A DNA stretch of 64,000 bases from Chitinophaga pinensis (GTDB lineage Bacteria; Bacteroidota; Bacteroidia; Chitinophagales; Chitinophagaceae), in the NCBI GenBank assembly GCA_902167325.1, contig LR632930.1, positions 124,001-188,000 on the forward strand. Reading direction: 5' to 3'. Shown here one piece after another: positions 44,701-52,371 of the stretch. The position numbers and the translations under genes are program-made. The notes beneath the pieces are model-generated. The model saw only the letters and a list, made by a program, of their open reading frames with translations. It was not told the DNA's origin and searched no databases. Numbering within the stretch: the stretch's first letter is position 1; each line of letters opens with the position of its first letter.

Positions 44701-45389
44701 CACAGAATGTCCATTTCAGTATTGGCCCCTCCATCACAGCAGCTAAGCTGGAAGCGGAGAACAACTACGGCCGTTACCTGAATGAGTTCGCCAAGCCCGA
44801 CTCTGCGCGCATCTTCGCCAATAAAAGCTACGCCGGGCTGAGGGGTAACTTCAGTATCGATACGCGCGATAATAAGCTCGTAGCTACCCGCGGATTGCTA
44901 TGGAATACCTCTGTTCTCGGCAGTAAAGGTCTTACTGGTGCCAGTAACAATATGCTGCAGGTACGGTCAGACATGAGTATTTACGCCTCGCTCGGTCTCC
45001 CTCCCAACGTTGTACTTGTTACCCGGCTTGGTGGCGGATATACCTGGGGTAAACCGGAATTCTTCCAGGCGCTCAGTCTTGGTGGTACAGCCAACCTGCG
45101 CGGCTATCGCAACAACCGCTTCGCCGGGCATGGTATGTTCTACAACAATATGGAGCTGCGTATAAAGTTGTTTGATTTCACTTCTTACATTCTTCCCGGT
45201 TCCGTTGGTATGATTGCATTTAACGATGTGGGGCGTGTATGGTACCGTGGGGAAGATTCCGGGCAATGGCATAACGGCTTCGGCGGCGGATTGTACTTCT
45301 CCCCCGTTAACCTCGTAGTAGTCACTGCCGTGCTGGGGTATTCAAAAGAAGGTACATTGCCTTACGTAACGTTCGGTTTCAAGTTTTAG
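41763..45389 (+). CDS. Metallophosphoesterase / kinase-like / outer-membrane beta-barrel fusion protein
   Basis: This 1208-residue exported protein starts with a TTG that overlaps the previous stop (TTGA). Only this start supplies the signal peptide (KYLALIFLTCFALQASA). Domain 1 (about 25-340) is a calcineurin-like phosphoesterase: LIGDAGE, FLGDNVYP, GNHDW (about 106), AHHPL (about 206), GHEH (about 288). Domain 2 (about 425-720) has a protein-kinase-like pattern: a Gly-rich GGGMQTRSLRL, WVLRSL, a catalytic-loop-like GDWDRHDDQW (about 575) and a metal-loop-like PRDRDQAFF (about 600). A short Gly-Asp-rich stretch (GLGGQDRF, IGGADKDTY, about 777-808) precedes a BamA/Omp85-like surface-antigen barrel (about 850-1208) ending FGFKF. 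The architecture suggests an outer-membrane anchored phospho-enzyme. The kinase-like call is inferred from motifs only. Confidence 0.85.
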   Translation: MKYLALIFLTCFALQASAQEDSIQQRIILIGDAGEMRNGINPVVDAVKRNFQLNKGVNTVLFLGDNVYPLGLPSPLAKNFPEAKSILDYQVNLVKGTAAKGIFVPGNHDWSKHRPDGWRQIRNQQQYIDSLKLPNVDFLPKDGCPGPLAIPMGEDVMLIVMDTEWWLYPGAKPGLESSCDQKTEDEVLAELKDIAAANPGKLLVFAAHHPLRSNGIHGGYYTIKQHIFPLTDAKPNLYLPLPVIGSIYPLVRGVFGTREDLPHPLYKRMIRGIEEAIPEESPTVFVAGHEHTLQLMQDRNRYYLVSGAGAKDSRVRHGQGSLFVSKYYGYSVITVMKNGKVKVDFYNENDPTPIFSHQLFDLAGHRSRLAQEAAKPKPGSVNMAADPRYVRINGFHRLMLGENYRKVWATPLTFPTIDLATVKGGLKVTKRGGGMQTRSLRLEDTSGREWVLRSLVKNPTSAVPEPLRETFAREIVQDQISASNPYAPLVVSSLAEKAGVPHTNPTFVYLPDDTALGIYRRDFAGGVYLFEEREPVTAGKTYNTLKVLENLLEDNDNSVNQTAVLQARLLDFFIGDWDRHDDQWRWWAEKDKKKKIFNPIPRDRDQAFFVNEGIIPRMASRAWLMPNIQGFRKSIPNINGLNFNPRYFDRNFLTNLSEEQWAQQAEAFSKLMTDATIEEAVRQLPDSIRRLTESMMVERLKARREIIKSEALKYYRFLAKGVDVTGSLKNEQFTITRLEDGKVHVRSQKISKSGDLEQTLFDRTFDPADTKEVAVYGLGGQDRFILTGTGNPRIRVRLIGGADKDTYIDSVPGGGGKKALIYDLKHKEDSFAVGNRTGLRLSSHPDVIRYNRMAFKYNKLMPMITGGYNLDDGLLLGVGLEYTGQGFRKDSFAVRHRLTGMHALATEAWQFRYEGQFNDVIGKADLLLHGMARAPHNTVNFFGFGNESVYNKEITDPAIRYYRSRFDIYSAEVMLRTNLAQNVHFSIGPSITAAKLEAENNYGRYLNEFAKPDSARIFANKSYAGLRGNFSIDTRDNKLVATRGLLWNTSVLGSKGLTGASNNMLQVRSDMSIYASLGLPPNVVLVTRLGGGYTWGKPEFFQALSLGGTANLRGYRNNRFAGHGMFYNNMELRIKLFDFTSYILPGSVGMIAFNDVGRVWYRGEDSGQWHNGFGGGLYFSPVNLVVVTAVLGYSKEGTLPYVTFGFKF

Positions 45390-45410
45390 ACCTTCACATA
45401 ATTGGATATA

Positions 45411-45445
45411 AAAAAGGCTGTTCAGTAATATGAACAGCCTTTTTT
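45411..45445. terminator. Bidirectional intrinsic terminator
   Basis: AAAAAGGCTGTTCA pairs with TGAACAGCCTTTTT across a GTAATA loop. A-rich and T-rich flanks serve the plus-strand fusion gene (stop 45389) and the convergent minus-strand GAF gene (stop 45465). Confidence 0.92.
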
Positions 45446-45464
45446 TATGTGCAGTAAGTTGTGA

Positions 45465-47831
45465 TTATGCTTTTCCCGCAGGTAACATTCTCCCCATGTT
45501 CACGGTGAGGCGGATGGCCTTCAGGCCGCTTACGCCCTGCAGCTCTTCCAGGTCCAGCTGCTCAATATCGCGCAACAGCACATCTTTATCGATCAGAAAA
45601 TCGATGTACTTGCGATACTCTTCCGCTTCGCGGGTGTAGGAGTATACGATCGCGATCTTACCGGGCTGGGTCAGCCGCTCATTTGTATCACGGATACGTA
45701 CTTTATCGATCCGCTTTTTCATGATCTCGTACCGCATATTATAAGCTCCTTCCACATCAAAACGCCGCTCATCTTTCCGGAAGCTGATGGCTATCGGGTT
45801 GGAATGCGCGAGGATCAGCTGTGTGGTTTGCAGCGGTAATTTAAGGGACGGCACCAGGTCATTCGTGATGCGCGCTATTTTAGCCATTGATGTAAGTTGC
45901 CACAGGCGCAGGTTACGAAGGTACATCATATCAAACTTGCGTTCGGGCGCGATGCTTTGGCCGATGTAAATATTATACTCCACCCCGTCTGTCCTGTACT
46001 TCTCAAAATAGCAGGGATAAGATTGCTGTAACTCATCCTTCTCTGTTTCAAGGAAGCGGTTGATGGCGGAATTGATCTCCCGCAGGCTGTCTTCATACTC
46101 ACGGCGGTGATGATAGATATGGCCCGAATGCTTGTCGATCTTTGTGAAGTATTCGTTGAGCAGGGGTTTAAGATTCTCTTCACTATCATACAAATGCCGG
46201 AAGGTAGGTGCAATCTCGTGGTCGAGGAATTCGTTGATCTTCACTTCATCTTCTGCAAACAGCGTATCGTGCATGCTGTTGAGCATGCGGTTGTTCTTAT
46301 ACTGCAGTTCTTCCAGCAGTGGCAGGTGTAAACTGCCGTTAATACTCTTGAATGTTTGCTGGATGAGCTGCAGCTGCTCACGAATGTCGTCGCGGATAGC
46401 AGTGCCTCTTTCCACGGAACTGTTACGGATATCCACAGCACCGTATAGCGGGTATACATCTTCAAAAGCGATGTTACCGATATCTTTCTGCTTTACGTTC
46501 CTCGGCGTATGCAGGTATTCCCATGCGGCTTCGGTGAATTTCCATTCCACGGCAGGCTGCAGGGCGGTGAACTGATCTTTGATCACTTCATTTATACGCT
46601 CATTGGCCAGCTCCACGGTGCGGCCCAGCAGCATGGAACCCAAAGCATACACCGGCTGCAGGTGCGACAGTATCTCCCAATCCAGCGGTGTCTGACCGGA
46701 GGTGGCCAGTTCCAGCATTCCCAGCAGGTTATTCTCGTGCAGGATGGGGAAAAGGATAAAGCTTTTGATACCGTGTAACGGCAGGTACTTCAGGAAGGGA
46801 TACAGCTCTACCGATTGGCGGGATACTTCCTGCAGTACCAGCGGCCGCGGATTAGCACGGAGGAAATCCATGAGCTGATCGTTCAGCGCTAACCGCTCCT
46901 GATCACTGCGGGCACTGCTGAAGATGATGCTCTGCGACACATAAGTGGTTTCGAGCACGCTCCTGTTATTCACTTTCAGGAAAGGAATGAGGTGGATATT
47001 CAGATCTGCCCTGCCGGTGAGGGTTTTGAGGTACTCACGGGCCTGGGTATACGTTTTCAGCTCATTATCTTTCCGGATATTCAGCACCAGGCTCTTCATG
47101 CCATCCACCACATAATCGCGCGTCACATCCTGGATGGTCCAGATCACGAACCCTTCCAGTTCAAACGATTCCAGCGGCACCAACTGCTGCAGGGTGGAAA
47201 GGTCCTGCGCCCTGAAATCGCCGGCGCAGATGCTGCCGCAATCCAGCTTGGGGAGTTCACCTTTGAGGCGTACATCCACAAAACGGGCGTCTATATTTAC
47301 TTTGATGTATTTATTCAAACCGTCTTCCGGGAAGTTAACGGTATGGATGATGTCTGTATCGTAATTGATCTGCAGGTTATACCACCGTTCAAGGATCAGT
47401 TTGTAAAGCCAGGAAAGCTTATCACGACGGATCTTTTCGGCAGACATTCCTTTGGGCATGGCCAGCAGCTCCTTCCCGTCTTCGGAAAAGATCTGTTGAA
47501 ACTTATCGGAGTAATAGAAAATGGCGAACCGGTAAGGCACCCCAATGCCGAAGATATCCCTCGTATCGTCGATGGTAACAGGGAAAACGGTGGCGGTAAC
47601 AAGGTCAAGGTATTCCTGGTAACGGCCTATTTCCACATCGCTGGCAAGTGGCTTCTGTAGTTCCGGGTTGCTTTCGAAGTGGCGTACGATTTCAGTAAAG
47701 AATGCAGCCCGGGCACCCTTGGCCTTACTCGCTTTATCTTTCATAAACCGGACGAACGGGACGAACGAGATATGGCTGTCTATCAGGTGTTCCTCAATCA
47801 ACTGATCCGGGTGTGCTGTAAGTATTTTCAT
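45465..47831 (-). CDS. Large cytoplasmic protein with GAF-like domain, function unknown
   Basis: This 788-residue protein has no signal peptide or membrane helix. A segment near residues 330-430 looks like a GAF domain (GIKSFILFPILHENNLLGMLELATSGQTPLDWEILSHLQPV), which in other proteins binds small molecules. The C-terminal half is helical with charged heptad-like stretches (DIREQLQLIQQTFKSI, YEDSLREINSAINRFLETEKDELQQ). No catalytic domain is recognised. Similar large GAF proteins occur across Bacteroidetes without known function. It is the last gene of the S4-lysA-DUF3267-GAF cluster, 68 nt after the previous stop, and ends at a shared terminator. Confidence 0.75.
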   Translation of the reverse strand: MKILTAHPDQLIEEHLIDSHISFVPFVRFMKDKASKAKGARAAFFTEIVRHFESNPELQKPLASDVEIGRYQEYLDLVTATVFPVTIDDTRDIFGIGVPYRFAIFYYSDKFQQIFSEDGKELLAMPKGMSAEKIRRDKLSWLYKLILERWYNLQINYDTDIIHTVNFPEDGLNKYIKVNIDARFVDVRLKGELPKLDCGSICAGDFRAQDLSTLQQLVPLESFELEGFVIWTIQDVTRDYVVDGMKSLVLNIRKDNELKTYTQAREYLKTLTGRADLNIHLIPFLKVNNRSVLETTYVSQSIIFSSARSDQERLALNDQLMDFLRANPRPLVLQEVSRQSVELYPFLKYLPLHGIKSFILFPILHENNLLGMLELATSGQTPLDWEILSHLQPVYALGSMLLGRTVELANERINEVIKDQFTALQPAVEWKFTEAAWEYLHTPRNVKQKDIGNIAFEDVYPLYGAVDIRNSSVERGTAIRDDIREQLQLIQQTFKSINGSLHLPLLEELQYKNNRMLNSMHDTLFAEDEVKINEFLDHEIAPTFRHLYDSEENLKPLLNEYFTKIDKHSGHIYHHRREYEDSLREINSAINRFLETEKDELQQSYPCYFEKYRTDGVEYNIYIGQSIAPERKFDMMYLRNLRLWQLTSMAKIARITNDLVPSLKLPLQTTQLILAHSNPIAISFRKDERRFDVEGAYNMRYEIMKKRIDKVRIRDTNERLTQPGKIAIVYSYTREAEEYRKYIDFLIDKDVLLRDIEQLDLEELQGVSGLKAIRLTVNMGRMLPAGKA

Positions 47832-47899
47832 AATTTTCTAAACCTTTTAGGCAAACAGCGACAGTGCAGGATAACAGAATAGTATGGGGGGAATAGTTG

Positions 47900-48523
47900 C
47901 TAGTGCGAAGTTACGTAAAAATAAGACACGCTATTATCAGCGTCATCGAAGGTAAGCGGGTTAAGATGGCGGAATTGATGCATATATCCACACAGCCCAA
48001 AGTCACCAATACAGCACAGGGTATGGAAGCCGTACATGCCCAACAGAAAGGCCTGTCCACCGGCGGGAACCATGAATGCCACGATGCCCATGGCCGTTGA
48101 AAGGAGGATAAAAGGACCCAAAGCAATAATGAGGAACTGCCGGTAACTCACCGCAAAGTTGTGTGCCACGGCGTAAAACATCAGCTTGCGCCAAACTACC
48201 CCATACCGCACATCTTTCGCACCAAAATACCGGAACAGCAGGCCATGGATGCCTTCATGGAGCGGAATAAGGAACATTACCGCCCCCACGCCGAGGGAAA
48301 ACCACATAGAAAACCGGCCTACTGTCAGGAGTCCGGAAGCCTTCCAATGGAGGATGCCAAACACCAGCAATACGCCGGCTACGCTCATGGCCAGCATGAG
48401 CATCCAATAAAAAAGTGAACCCCTGCGCGTACCTTCCTTAACGGGTGCCATCAGCTCGTTGATACGGAAACTGGTAAGTTCCGTATACCCGCGGGCCAGA
48501 AGATCGTCGCGCAGGGTTGTCAT
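47900..48523 (-). CDS. DUF3267-family integral membrane protein with HExxH motif
   Basis: This 207-residue protein has about four membrane helices (near 39-58, 70-88, 128-150 and 154-172). His89-Glu90 and His93 (PLHEGIHGLLFRYFGAKDVRYG) form an HExxH zinc-protease-like motif inside the membrane, the hallmark of DUF3267. A site-2-protease-like or structural role has been suggested for this family, but none is proven here. The start lies 1 nt after the lysA stop, so translation is probably coupled. No substrate is visible. Confidence 0.85.
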   Translation of the reverse strand: MTTLRDDLLARGYTELTSFRINELMAPVKEGTRRGSLFYWMLMLAMSVAGVLLVFGILHWKASGLLTVGRFSMWFSLGVGAVMFLIPLHEGIHGLLFRYFGAKDVRYGVVWRKLMFYAVAHNFAVSYRQFLIIALGPFILLSTAMGIVAFMVPAGGQAFLLGMYGFHTLCCIGDFGLCGYMHQFRHLNPLTFDDADNSVSYFYVTSH

Positions 48524-48524
48524 G

Positions 48525-49751
48525 TTAGAGGGTAATTTCCACCTGGTTCTTCAGCAGATCCTCGATGGTATCGCGCCTGCGGATCAGCTGCGCCTTCCCG
48601 TCTTTCACCAGCACTTCGGCAGGCTTCAGGCGGGAGTTAAAGTTGCTCGACATTTCGAAGCCATAGGCACCGGCGTTGTAAAACACCAGGAAGTCGCCTT
48701 CACGCACCTCGCTGATCTTGCGGTCCCAGCCGAAAGTATCCGTCTCGCAGATATTACCCACTACGGTATAAATGCGCTCAGTGCCTTTCGGATTGGAGAT
48801 ATTCTTAATAAGATGGAATGAATCGTAGAACATGGGGCGGATGAGGTGGTTGAAACCGCTGTTTACACCCACAAACACCGTAGCAGTGGTTTGTTTGATG
48901 ACATTGGCCTTTACCACGAAGTAACCGCACTGGCTTACCAGGAACTTTCCTGGTTCAAACCAAAGCTGCAGAGGGCGTTTGTACGCCTTGGCGAACTTGT
49001 TGAAAGCATCGCTGAGCTTTTTGCCGAGCAGGTCAATATCCGTTTCGGGATCACCCTGCTGGTAAGCCACTTTAAAGCCGCTGCCCAGGTCAATGAACTC
49101 CAGATCGGGGAAATGCTCCGTCATTTCAAACATGATCTCCACCCCGCGCAGGAACACATCCACATCCTTGATCTCGGAACCGGTATGCATGTGCAGGCCG
49201 GTAACACGCAGTTTCGTGCTTTTCACGATACGCTCGATGTGGCGCATCTGGTGAATGGAAATACCAAACTTACTGTCTACGTGCCCTGTTGAGATCTTGA
49301 AGTTGCCGCCCGCCATGATGTGCGGGTTCAGGCGGATGCAGATCGGGTAGCTGTCGCCAAACTGGTTGCCGAACTGCTCGAGGATGGAAATATTGTCGAT
49401 ATTGATATTCACCCCAAGGTCTTTCGCAGCAATGATCTCGCTGAGGTCCACACAGTTGGGGGTAAAAATAATATTCTTGGGATCGAAACCGGCCTTCAGC
49501 CCCAGCTGCACTTCCTGAATACTCACCGTATCCAGCCCGCAGCCGATGGAGTTGATGTAGCGCAGCACGTTGATGTTCGTGAGCGCCTTACAGGCGTAGA
49601 AAAAGCGCGCATCGGCCTTACTGAAGGCATTCTTCAGCTTTTCATACTGTGTCTTGATCTTCTCGGCATGATAGATATACACCGGGGTGCCGAATTCCTG
49701 CGCTGTTTTCACCAGAAAGTCCGCGCTGAGTACGTCGCTTTGTTGAGCCAT
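48525..49751 (-). CDS. lysA: Diaminopimelate decarboxylase
   Basis: This 408-residue PLP enzyme of fold type III catalyses the last step of lysine synthesis, meso-diaminopimelate to lysine. The PLP lysine is Lys55 in FFYACKALTNINVL. Other family blocks are HMHTGSEI, the glycine-rich FIDLGSGFKVAY, WFEPGKFLV, CETDTFGWDR (active-site Cys loop) and FYNAGAYGFEMSSNFNSR near the C-terminus. Length and motifs are typical for LysA. It sits 39 nt after the S4-protein gene and 1 nt before the DUF3267 gene. Confidence 0.95.
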   Translation of the reverse strand: MAQQSDVLSADFLVKTAQEFGTPVYIYHAEKIKTQYEKLKNAFSKADARFFYACKALTNINVLRYINSIGCGLDTVSIQEVQLGLKAGFDPKNIIFTPNCVDLSEIIAAKDLGVNINIDNISILEQFGNQFGDSYPICIRLNPHIMAGGNFKISTGHVDSKFGISIHQMRHIERIVKSTKLRVTGLHMHTGSEIKDVDVFLRGVEIMFEMTEHFPDLEFIDLGSGFKVAYQQGDPETDIDLLGKKLSDAFNKFAKAYKRPLQLWFEPGKFLVSQCGYFVVKANVIKQTTATVFVGVNSGFNHLIRPMFYDSFHLIKNISNPKGTERIYTVVGNICETDTFGWDRKISEVREGDFLVFYNAGAYGFEMSSNFNSRLKPAEVLVKDGKAQLIRRRDTIEDLLKNQVEITL

Positions 49752-49790
49752 TTGTTTCGGATAAATTGAATGTGCGAAAATAATAAGATT

Positions 49791-50177
49791 TTAATCTTCC
49801 TGCATAAAATCGTCAAGGTTGCGGCGCTCTTTCTTGGTAGGACGGCCGATTTTGCTCTGTCTTTTCCCCGTATCGAAGCTGGAAGCCACCCTTTTATTCA
49901 TCTCCAGATCTTCTTCCGGAGTGATGTCTATATAGTATTTAATGGCTTCGGCATATGCCTGGCGGTTCGCCAGCAGGCCGGTTACCTTCACTTTCCACTT
50001 CCGTGTTTCGGTGCGGATTTCATATTCATCCCCCACGTTTACGGCCTTCGCGGCTTTCACGGATACTCCGTTCAGCTTCACTTTACCCGCTTCGCAGGCG
50101 GCAGCGGCCGCAGAGCGGGTTTTAAACACCCTGATGGACCAGAGATACTTATCTACACGCAGTTTTTCAGCTGTCAT
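49791..50177 (-). CDS. S4-domain RNA-binding protein, Hsp15-like
   Basis: The protein has 128 residues when started at the ATG at 50177 (MTAEKLRVDKYLW); a longer frame exists but lacks support. The S4 domain spans about residues 4-65 (RVDKYLWSIRVFKTRSAAAAACEAGKVKLNGVSVKAAKAVNVGDEYEI). A basic tail with KRQSKIGRPTKKERRNLDDF follows. Hsp15 (HslR) of E. coli binds 50S subunits carrying stalled peptidyl-tRNA, and this protein has the same architecture. A TATTTTTG box lies just 4 nt before the ATG, hinting at a leaderless mRNA. It is the first gene of the lysA cluster. Confidence 0.9.
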   Translation of the reverse strand: MTAEKLRVDKYLWSIRVFKTRSAAAAACEAGKVKLNGVSVKAAKAVNVGDEYEIRTETRKWKVKVTGLLANRQAYAEAIKYYIDITPEEDLEMNKRVASSFDTGKRQSKIGRPTKKERRNLDDFMQED

Positions 50178-50181
50178 CCTG

Positions 50182-50189
50182 CAAAAATA
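50182..50189 (-). promoter_or_regulatory. -7 box immediately before the S4-protein ATG
   Basis: On the minus strand TATTTTTG is followed by CAGG and then ATG. With the usual 4-6 nt from this box to the transcript start, the mRNA would begin at or near the start codon. No clear TTG lies 19 nt upstream, so the call is tentative. Confidence 0.4.
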
Positions 50190-50444
50190 CAAAACGCGCG
50201 CATCGTTCACCACCCTGTTTGACGTATTGCAGTTATCAGGCCCGTTGCGTTATGAGCCGGATAAATCTCCACCCGGCCGGCAGCAAGGCAAAACAAATTG
50301 ATTATCAGCAATATACTTTCATGCAAACCGGTTCAACAGCATTATCCATGCCGCAACAACCGGCAGCCCGGTCCAGATATTCCCGGGATACAGCAACCTG
50401 GATACTGCCACCATACAGCCATATTACTTCCCTCCAAAATAAGA

Positions 50445-50565
50445 GATAAGCCGCCCTTAAGCCGCCTTTATCCCGCCCTTAAGCCGCCCATAAGCCGCCC
50501 CTATATAAAGGCGGCTTATCTACGGGATAACCCCGGGTTACCGGCAGGTTATCCGCGGCTTATGT
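50445..50565. repeat. Eleven-unit 11-bp-register inverted array
   Basis: Consecutive 11-mers are GATAAGCCGCC, CTTAAGCCGCC, TTTATCCCGCC, CTTAAGCCGCC, CATAAGCCGCC, then the centre CCTATATAAAG, then GCGGCTTATCT, ACGGGATAACC, CCGGGTTACCG, GCAGGTTATCC, GCGGCTTATGT. Five left units and five right units are reverse-complement related (core TAAGCCGCC and GGCGGCTTA) around the central unit. The whole is exactly 121 bp with no register slip. Units within an arm vary at several positions. No known element matches. Confidence 0.85.
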
Positions 50566-50607
50566 TTTTAGCTTCCCTGCCTGATGAACGGGGTTGTGAT
50601 GAGGGGA

Positions 50608-50684
50608 GCCCGGCTTTGGTACACAGCCGGGCAGCCGTTGCGTCGCACACTTCAGCGGGCAGTTACGCTGACCCGCCCGGGCGG
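50608..50684 (+). other. Structured GC-rich leader upstream of the antiporter
   Basis: GCCCGGCT (50608-50615) pairs with AGCCGGGC (50625-50632). TCAGCG (50652-50657) pairs with CGCTGA (50666-50671), and a neighbouring GCGGG can instead pair with CCCGC (50672-50676), which also belongs to a CCGCCCGGGCGG palindrome. Mutually exclusive pairings in a leader are typical of regulatory RNA, but no known riboswitch consensus is recognised. Confidence 0.35.
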
Positions 50685-50742
50685 TAATGGAAAAATTTCT
50701 CAGGGGTTTTGTATCTTGTAAACCTTAATAAGAATTGCTCAA

Positions 50743-52164
50743 ATGCAAAAACGGCACCTGCTTTACCCCCTTATCATTGGCATTTTCGGGCTTTTGACCT
50801 GGTTCATCATCGCCCAGGGCGAGCAATTACCGCTTCCCAAAGCCACCAGCCCAATTCTGCAGCCCATCCCGGCAGCTGCGGCACCAGCTGTAGCACAGGG
50901 CAGTATTTTCACTGATCTGGCCCATCACCTGCAACATCCGCTCAGCATGCTGCTGTTGCAGATCATCGTCATCCTCTGTGTTTCCCGCGCCTTTGGGTTT
51001 ATGGCACGGAAAGTAGGGCAGCCTGCAGTTGTTGGTGAAATCATTGCAGGTATTGTATTAGGCCCGTCGCTCCTTGGGTTATTTGCTCCGGAAGTCATGA
51101 ACGGCCTTTTTCCCAAAACGTCTCTCCCGGCGTTGCAGTTCCTCAGTCAGATCGGTCTCGCCTTTTTCATGTTCATCGTAGGTATGGAACTCGACATTTC
51201 CAAGATCAGGCAAAAAGCCCATGATGCGGTCATGATCAGCCATGCCAGTATTATCATACCTTTTTTCCTGGGCGTTTGCCTCGCTTACTTCACTTTTAGT
51301 CAGTATGCCCCGCCGCAGGTTGGGTTCCTGAGCTTCGCACTGTTCATGGGTATTGCCATGAGTGTAACCGCCTTTCCCGTACTGGCCAGAATCGTACAGG
51401 AGCGCGGTCTCACCGGTACTCCCCTTGGTGTCATGGCCATCACCTGTGCCGCGGCAGACGATATCACCGCCTGGTGCATCCTCGCAGTAGTGGTTGCCAT
51501 CGCAAAAGCAGGCGGGCTCATCAGCGCACTCGTCACCATTGCACTGGCCGTAGTTTTTGTTGCCGGTATGCTCCTGCTGGTACGCCCCTGGCTGAAGCGC
51601 CGCATGAGCACCCTCAATGGCAACAAGACCAAAGTAGCCCTCGGCTTCTTCGTATTGCTCATTGCGGGATATATTGCAGAAGTAATTGGCATCCACCTCC
51701 TGTTCGGCGCTTTCCTCGCCGGGGTGATCATGCCTGCAGAAACCAATATCAAACAGGTACTCACCGATAAACTGGAAGATGTAAGTGTGGTCATCCTCCT
51801 GCCCATCTTTTTTGCATTTACCGGATTGCGTACTTCCATTGGCCTGCTCAACGAAGGGCACCTCTGGAGCATCTTCGCCGTGATCATGCTGGTGGCAGTA
51901 ACCGGTAAATTCGTAGGCTCAGCGCTCACCGCACGCCTCATGGGCCAGTCGTGGGAGCAGTCCCTTTCCATTGGCGCCCTTATGAATACCCGTGGACTCA
52001 TGGAACTGGTGGTACTCAACATCGGGTACGACCTCGGCATCCTTACACCCCAGGTTTTCGCCATGCTCGTACTTATGGCACTCGCCACTACCTTCATGAC
52101 AGGTCCCCTGCTCGATTATTTCGGCTGGTTCTTCCACGGCCGCAAAGCGAGAGCAGTTTCCTGA
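50743..52164 (+). CDS. CPA2-family cation:proton antiporter
   Basis: This 473-residue inner-membrane protein has about 13 predicted helices. Family blocks are GQPAVVGEIIAGIVLGPSLLG, IGLAFFMFIVGMELD, the unwound-helix region AMSVTAFPVLARIVQERGL and the paired-Asp ion-binding motif in ITCAAADDITAW, typical of electrogenic NapA/KefB-like exchangers. Later blocks are LLFGAFLAGVIMP and GALMNTRGLMELVVL. The N-terminus carries an extra helix and an Ala/Pro-rich loop. There is no C-terminal TrkA-N domain, so it would exchange Na+ or K+ for H+ without nucleotide gating. Its 3' end is part of a duplicated segment (see 52372-52476). Confidence 0.93.
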   Translation: MQKRHLLYPLIIGIFGLLTWFIIAQGEQLPLPKATSPILQPIPAAAAPAVAQGSIFTDLAHHLQHPLSMLLLQIIVILCVSRAFGFMARKVGQPAVVGEIIAGIVLGPSLLGLFAPEVMNGLFPKTSLPALQFLSQIGLAFFMFIVGMELDISKIRQKAHDAVMISHASIIIPFFLGVCLAYFTFSQYAPPQVGFLSFALFMGIAMSVTAFPVLARIVQERGLTGTPLGVMAITCAAADDITAWCILAVVVAIAKAGGLISALVTIALAVVFVAGMLLLVRPWLKRRMSTLNGNKTKVALGFFVLLIAGYIAEVIGIHLLFGAFLAGVIMPAETNIKQVLTDKLEDVSVVILLPIFFAFTGLRTSIGLLNEGHLWSIFAVIMLVAVTGKFVGSALTARLMGQSWEQSLSIGALMNTRGLMELVVLNIGYDLGILTPQVFAMLVLMALATTFMTGPLLDYFGWFFHGRKARAVS

Positions 52165-52180
52165 TATAATGCTATTCAAC

Positions 52181-52217
52181 AAAACATCCCGCCCGGCAAT
52201 GCCAGGCGGGATGTTTT
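52181..52217. terminator. Intrinsic terminator after the antiporter (copy A)
   Basis: AAAACATCCCGCC (52181-52193) pairs with GGCGGGATGTTTT (52205-52217) around an inner GGC-AAT-GCC, with one C-A mismatch. The T run follows on both strands. It has a sister copy at 52505-52533. Confidence 0.9.
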
Positions 52218-52236
52218 AATTTAAGTGTAACCCACA

Positions 52237-52360
52237 CTATCCTGCAATCCTCCGCACGGGAAATCTTCTGTTCATAATCTGCACCTTATCACTTCCACCA
52301 ACAGGAGATGACGATAAACTCCCACGTACTTTTGGATCAGTTACACGCAATCCCCATCCA
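52237..52360 (-). pseudogene. Orphan 3' fragment of the carboxypeptidase-regulatory lipoprotein gene
   Basis: Read on the minus strand, this stretch ends SPVGGSDKVQIMNRRFPVRRIAG-stop, closely matching the end of the intact lipoprotein gene (SPVGGGDKVEIINGRFTVRRIAG-stop), whose stop is at 52556. Similarity fades upstream of about 52345 and there is no start or signal peptide. It is the left copy of a tandem duplication of about 320 bp that spans the antiporter-lipoprotein junction. Confidence 0.85.
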
Positions 52361-52371
52361 CACTCTTTTCA

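Larger units (their letters stand above)
50178..50742. other. 565-bp divergent intergenic region
   Basis: This region lies between the S4-protein gene (minus) and the antiporter gene (plus). It contains the TATTTTTG box next to the S4 start (50182-50189), an 11-bp-register inverted array (50445-50565), and a GC-rich structured stretch (50608-50684) in the presumed antiporter leader. Apart from these I see no gene. Confidence 0.55.

Noticed and set aside
50219..50449. Small plus-strand frame in the S4-antiporter gap
   Set aside because: No start signal or domain, biased composition, and it overlaps the 11-bp array.
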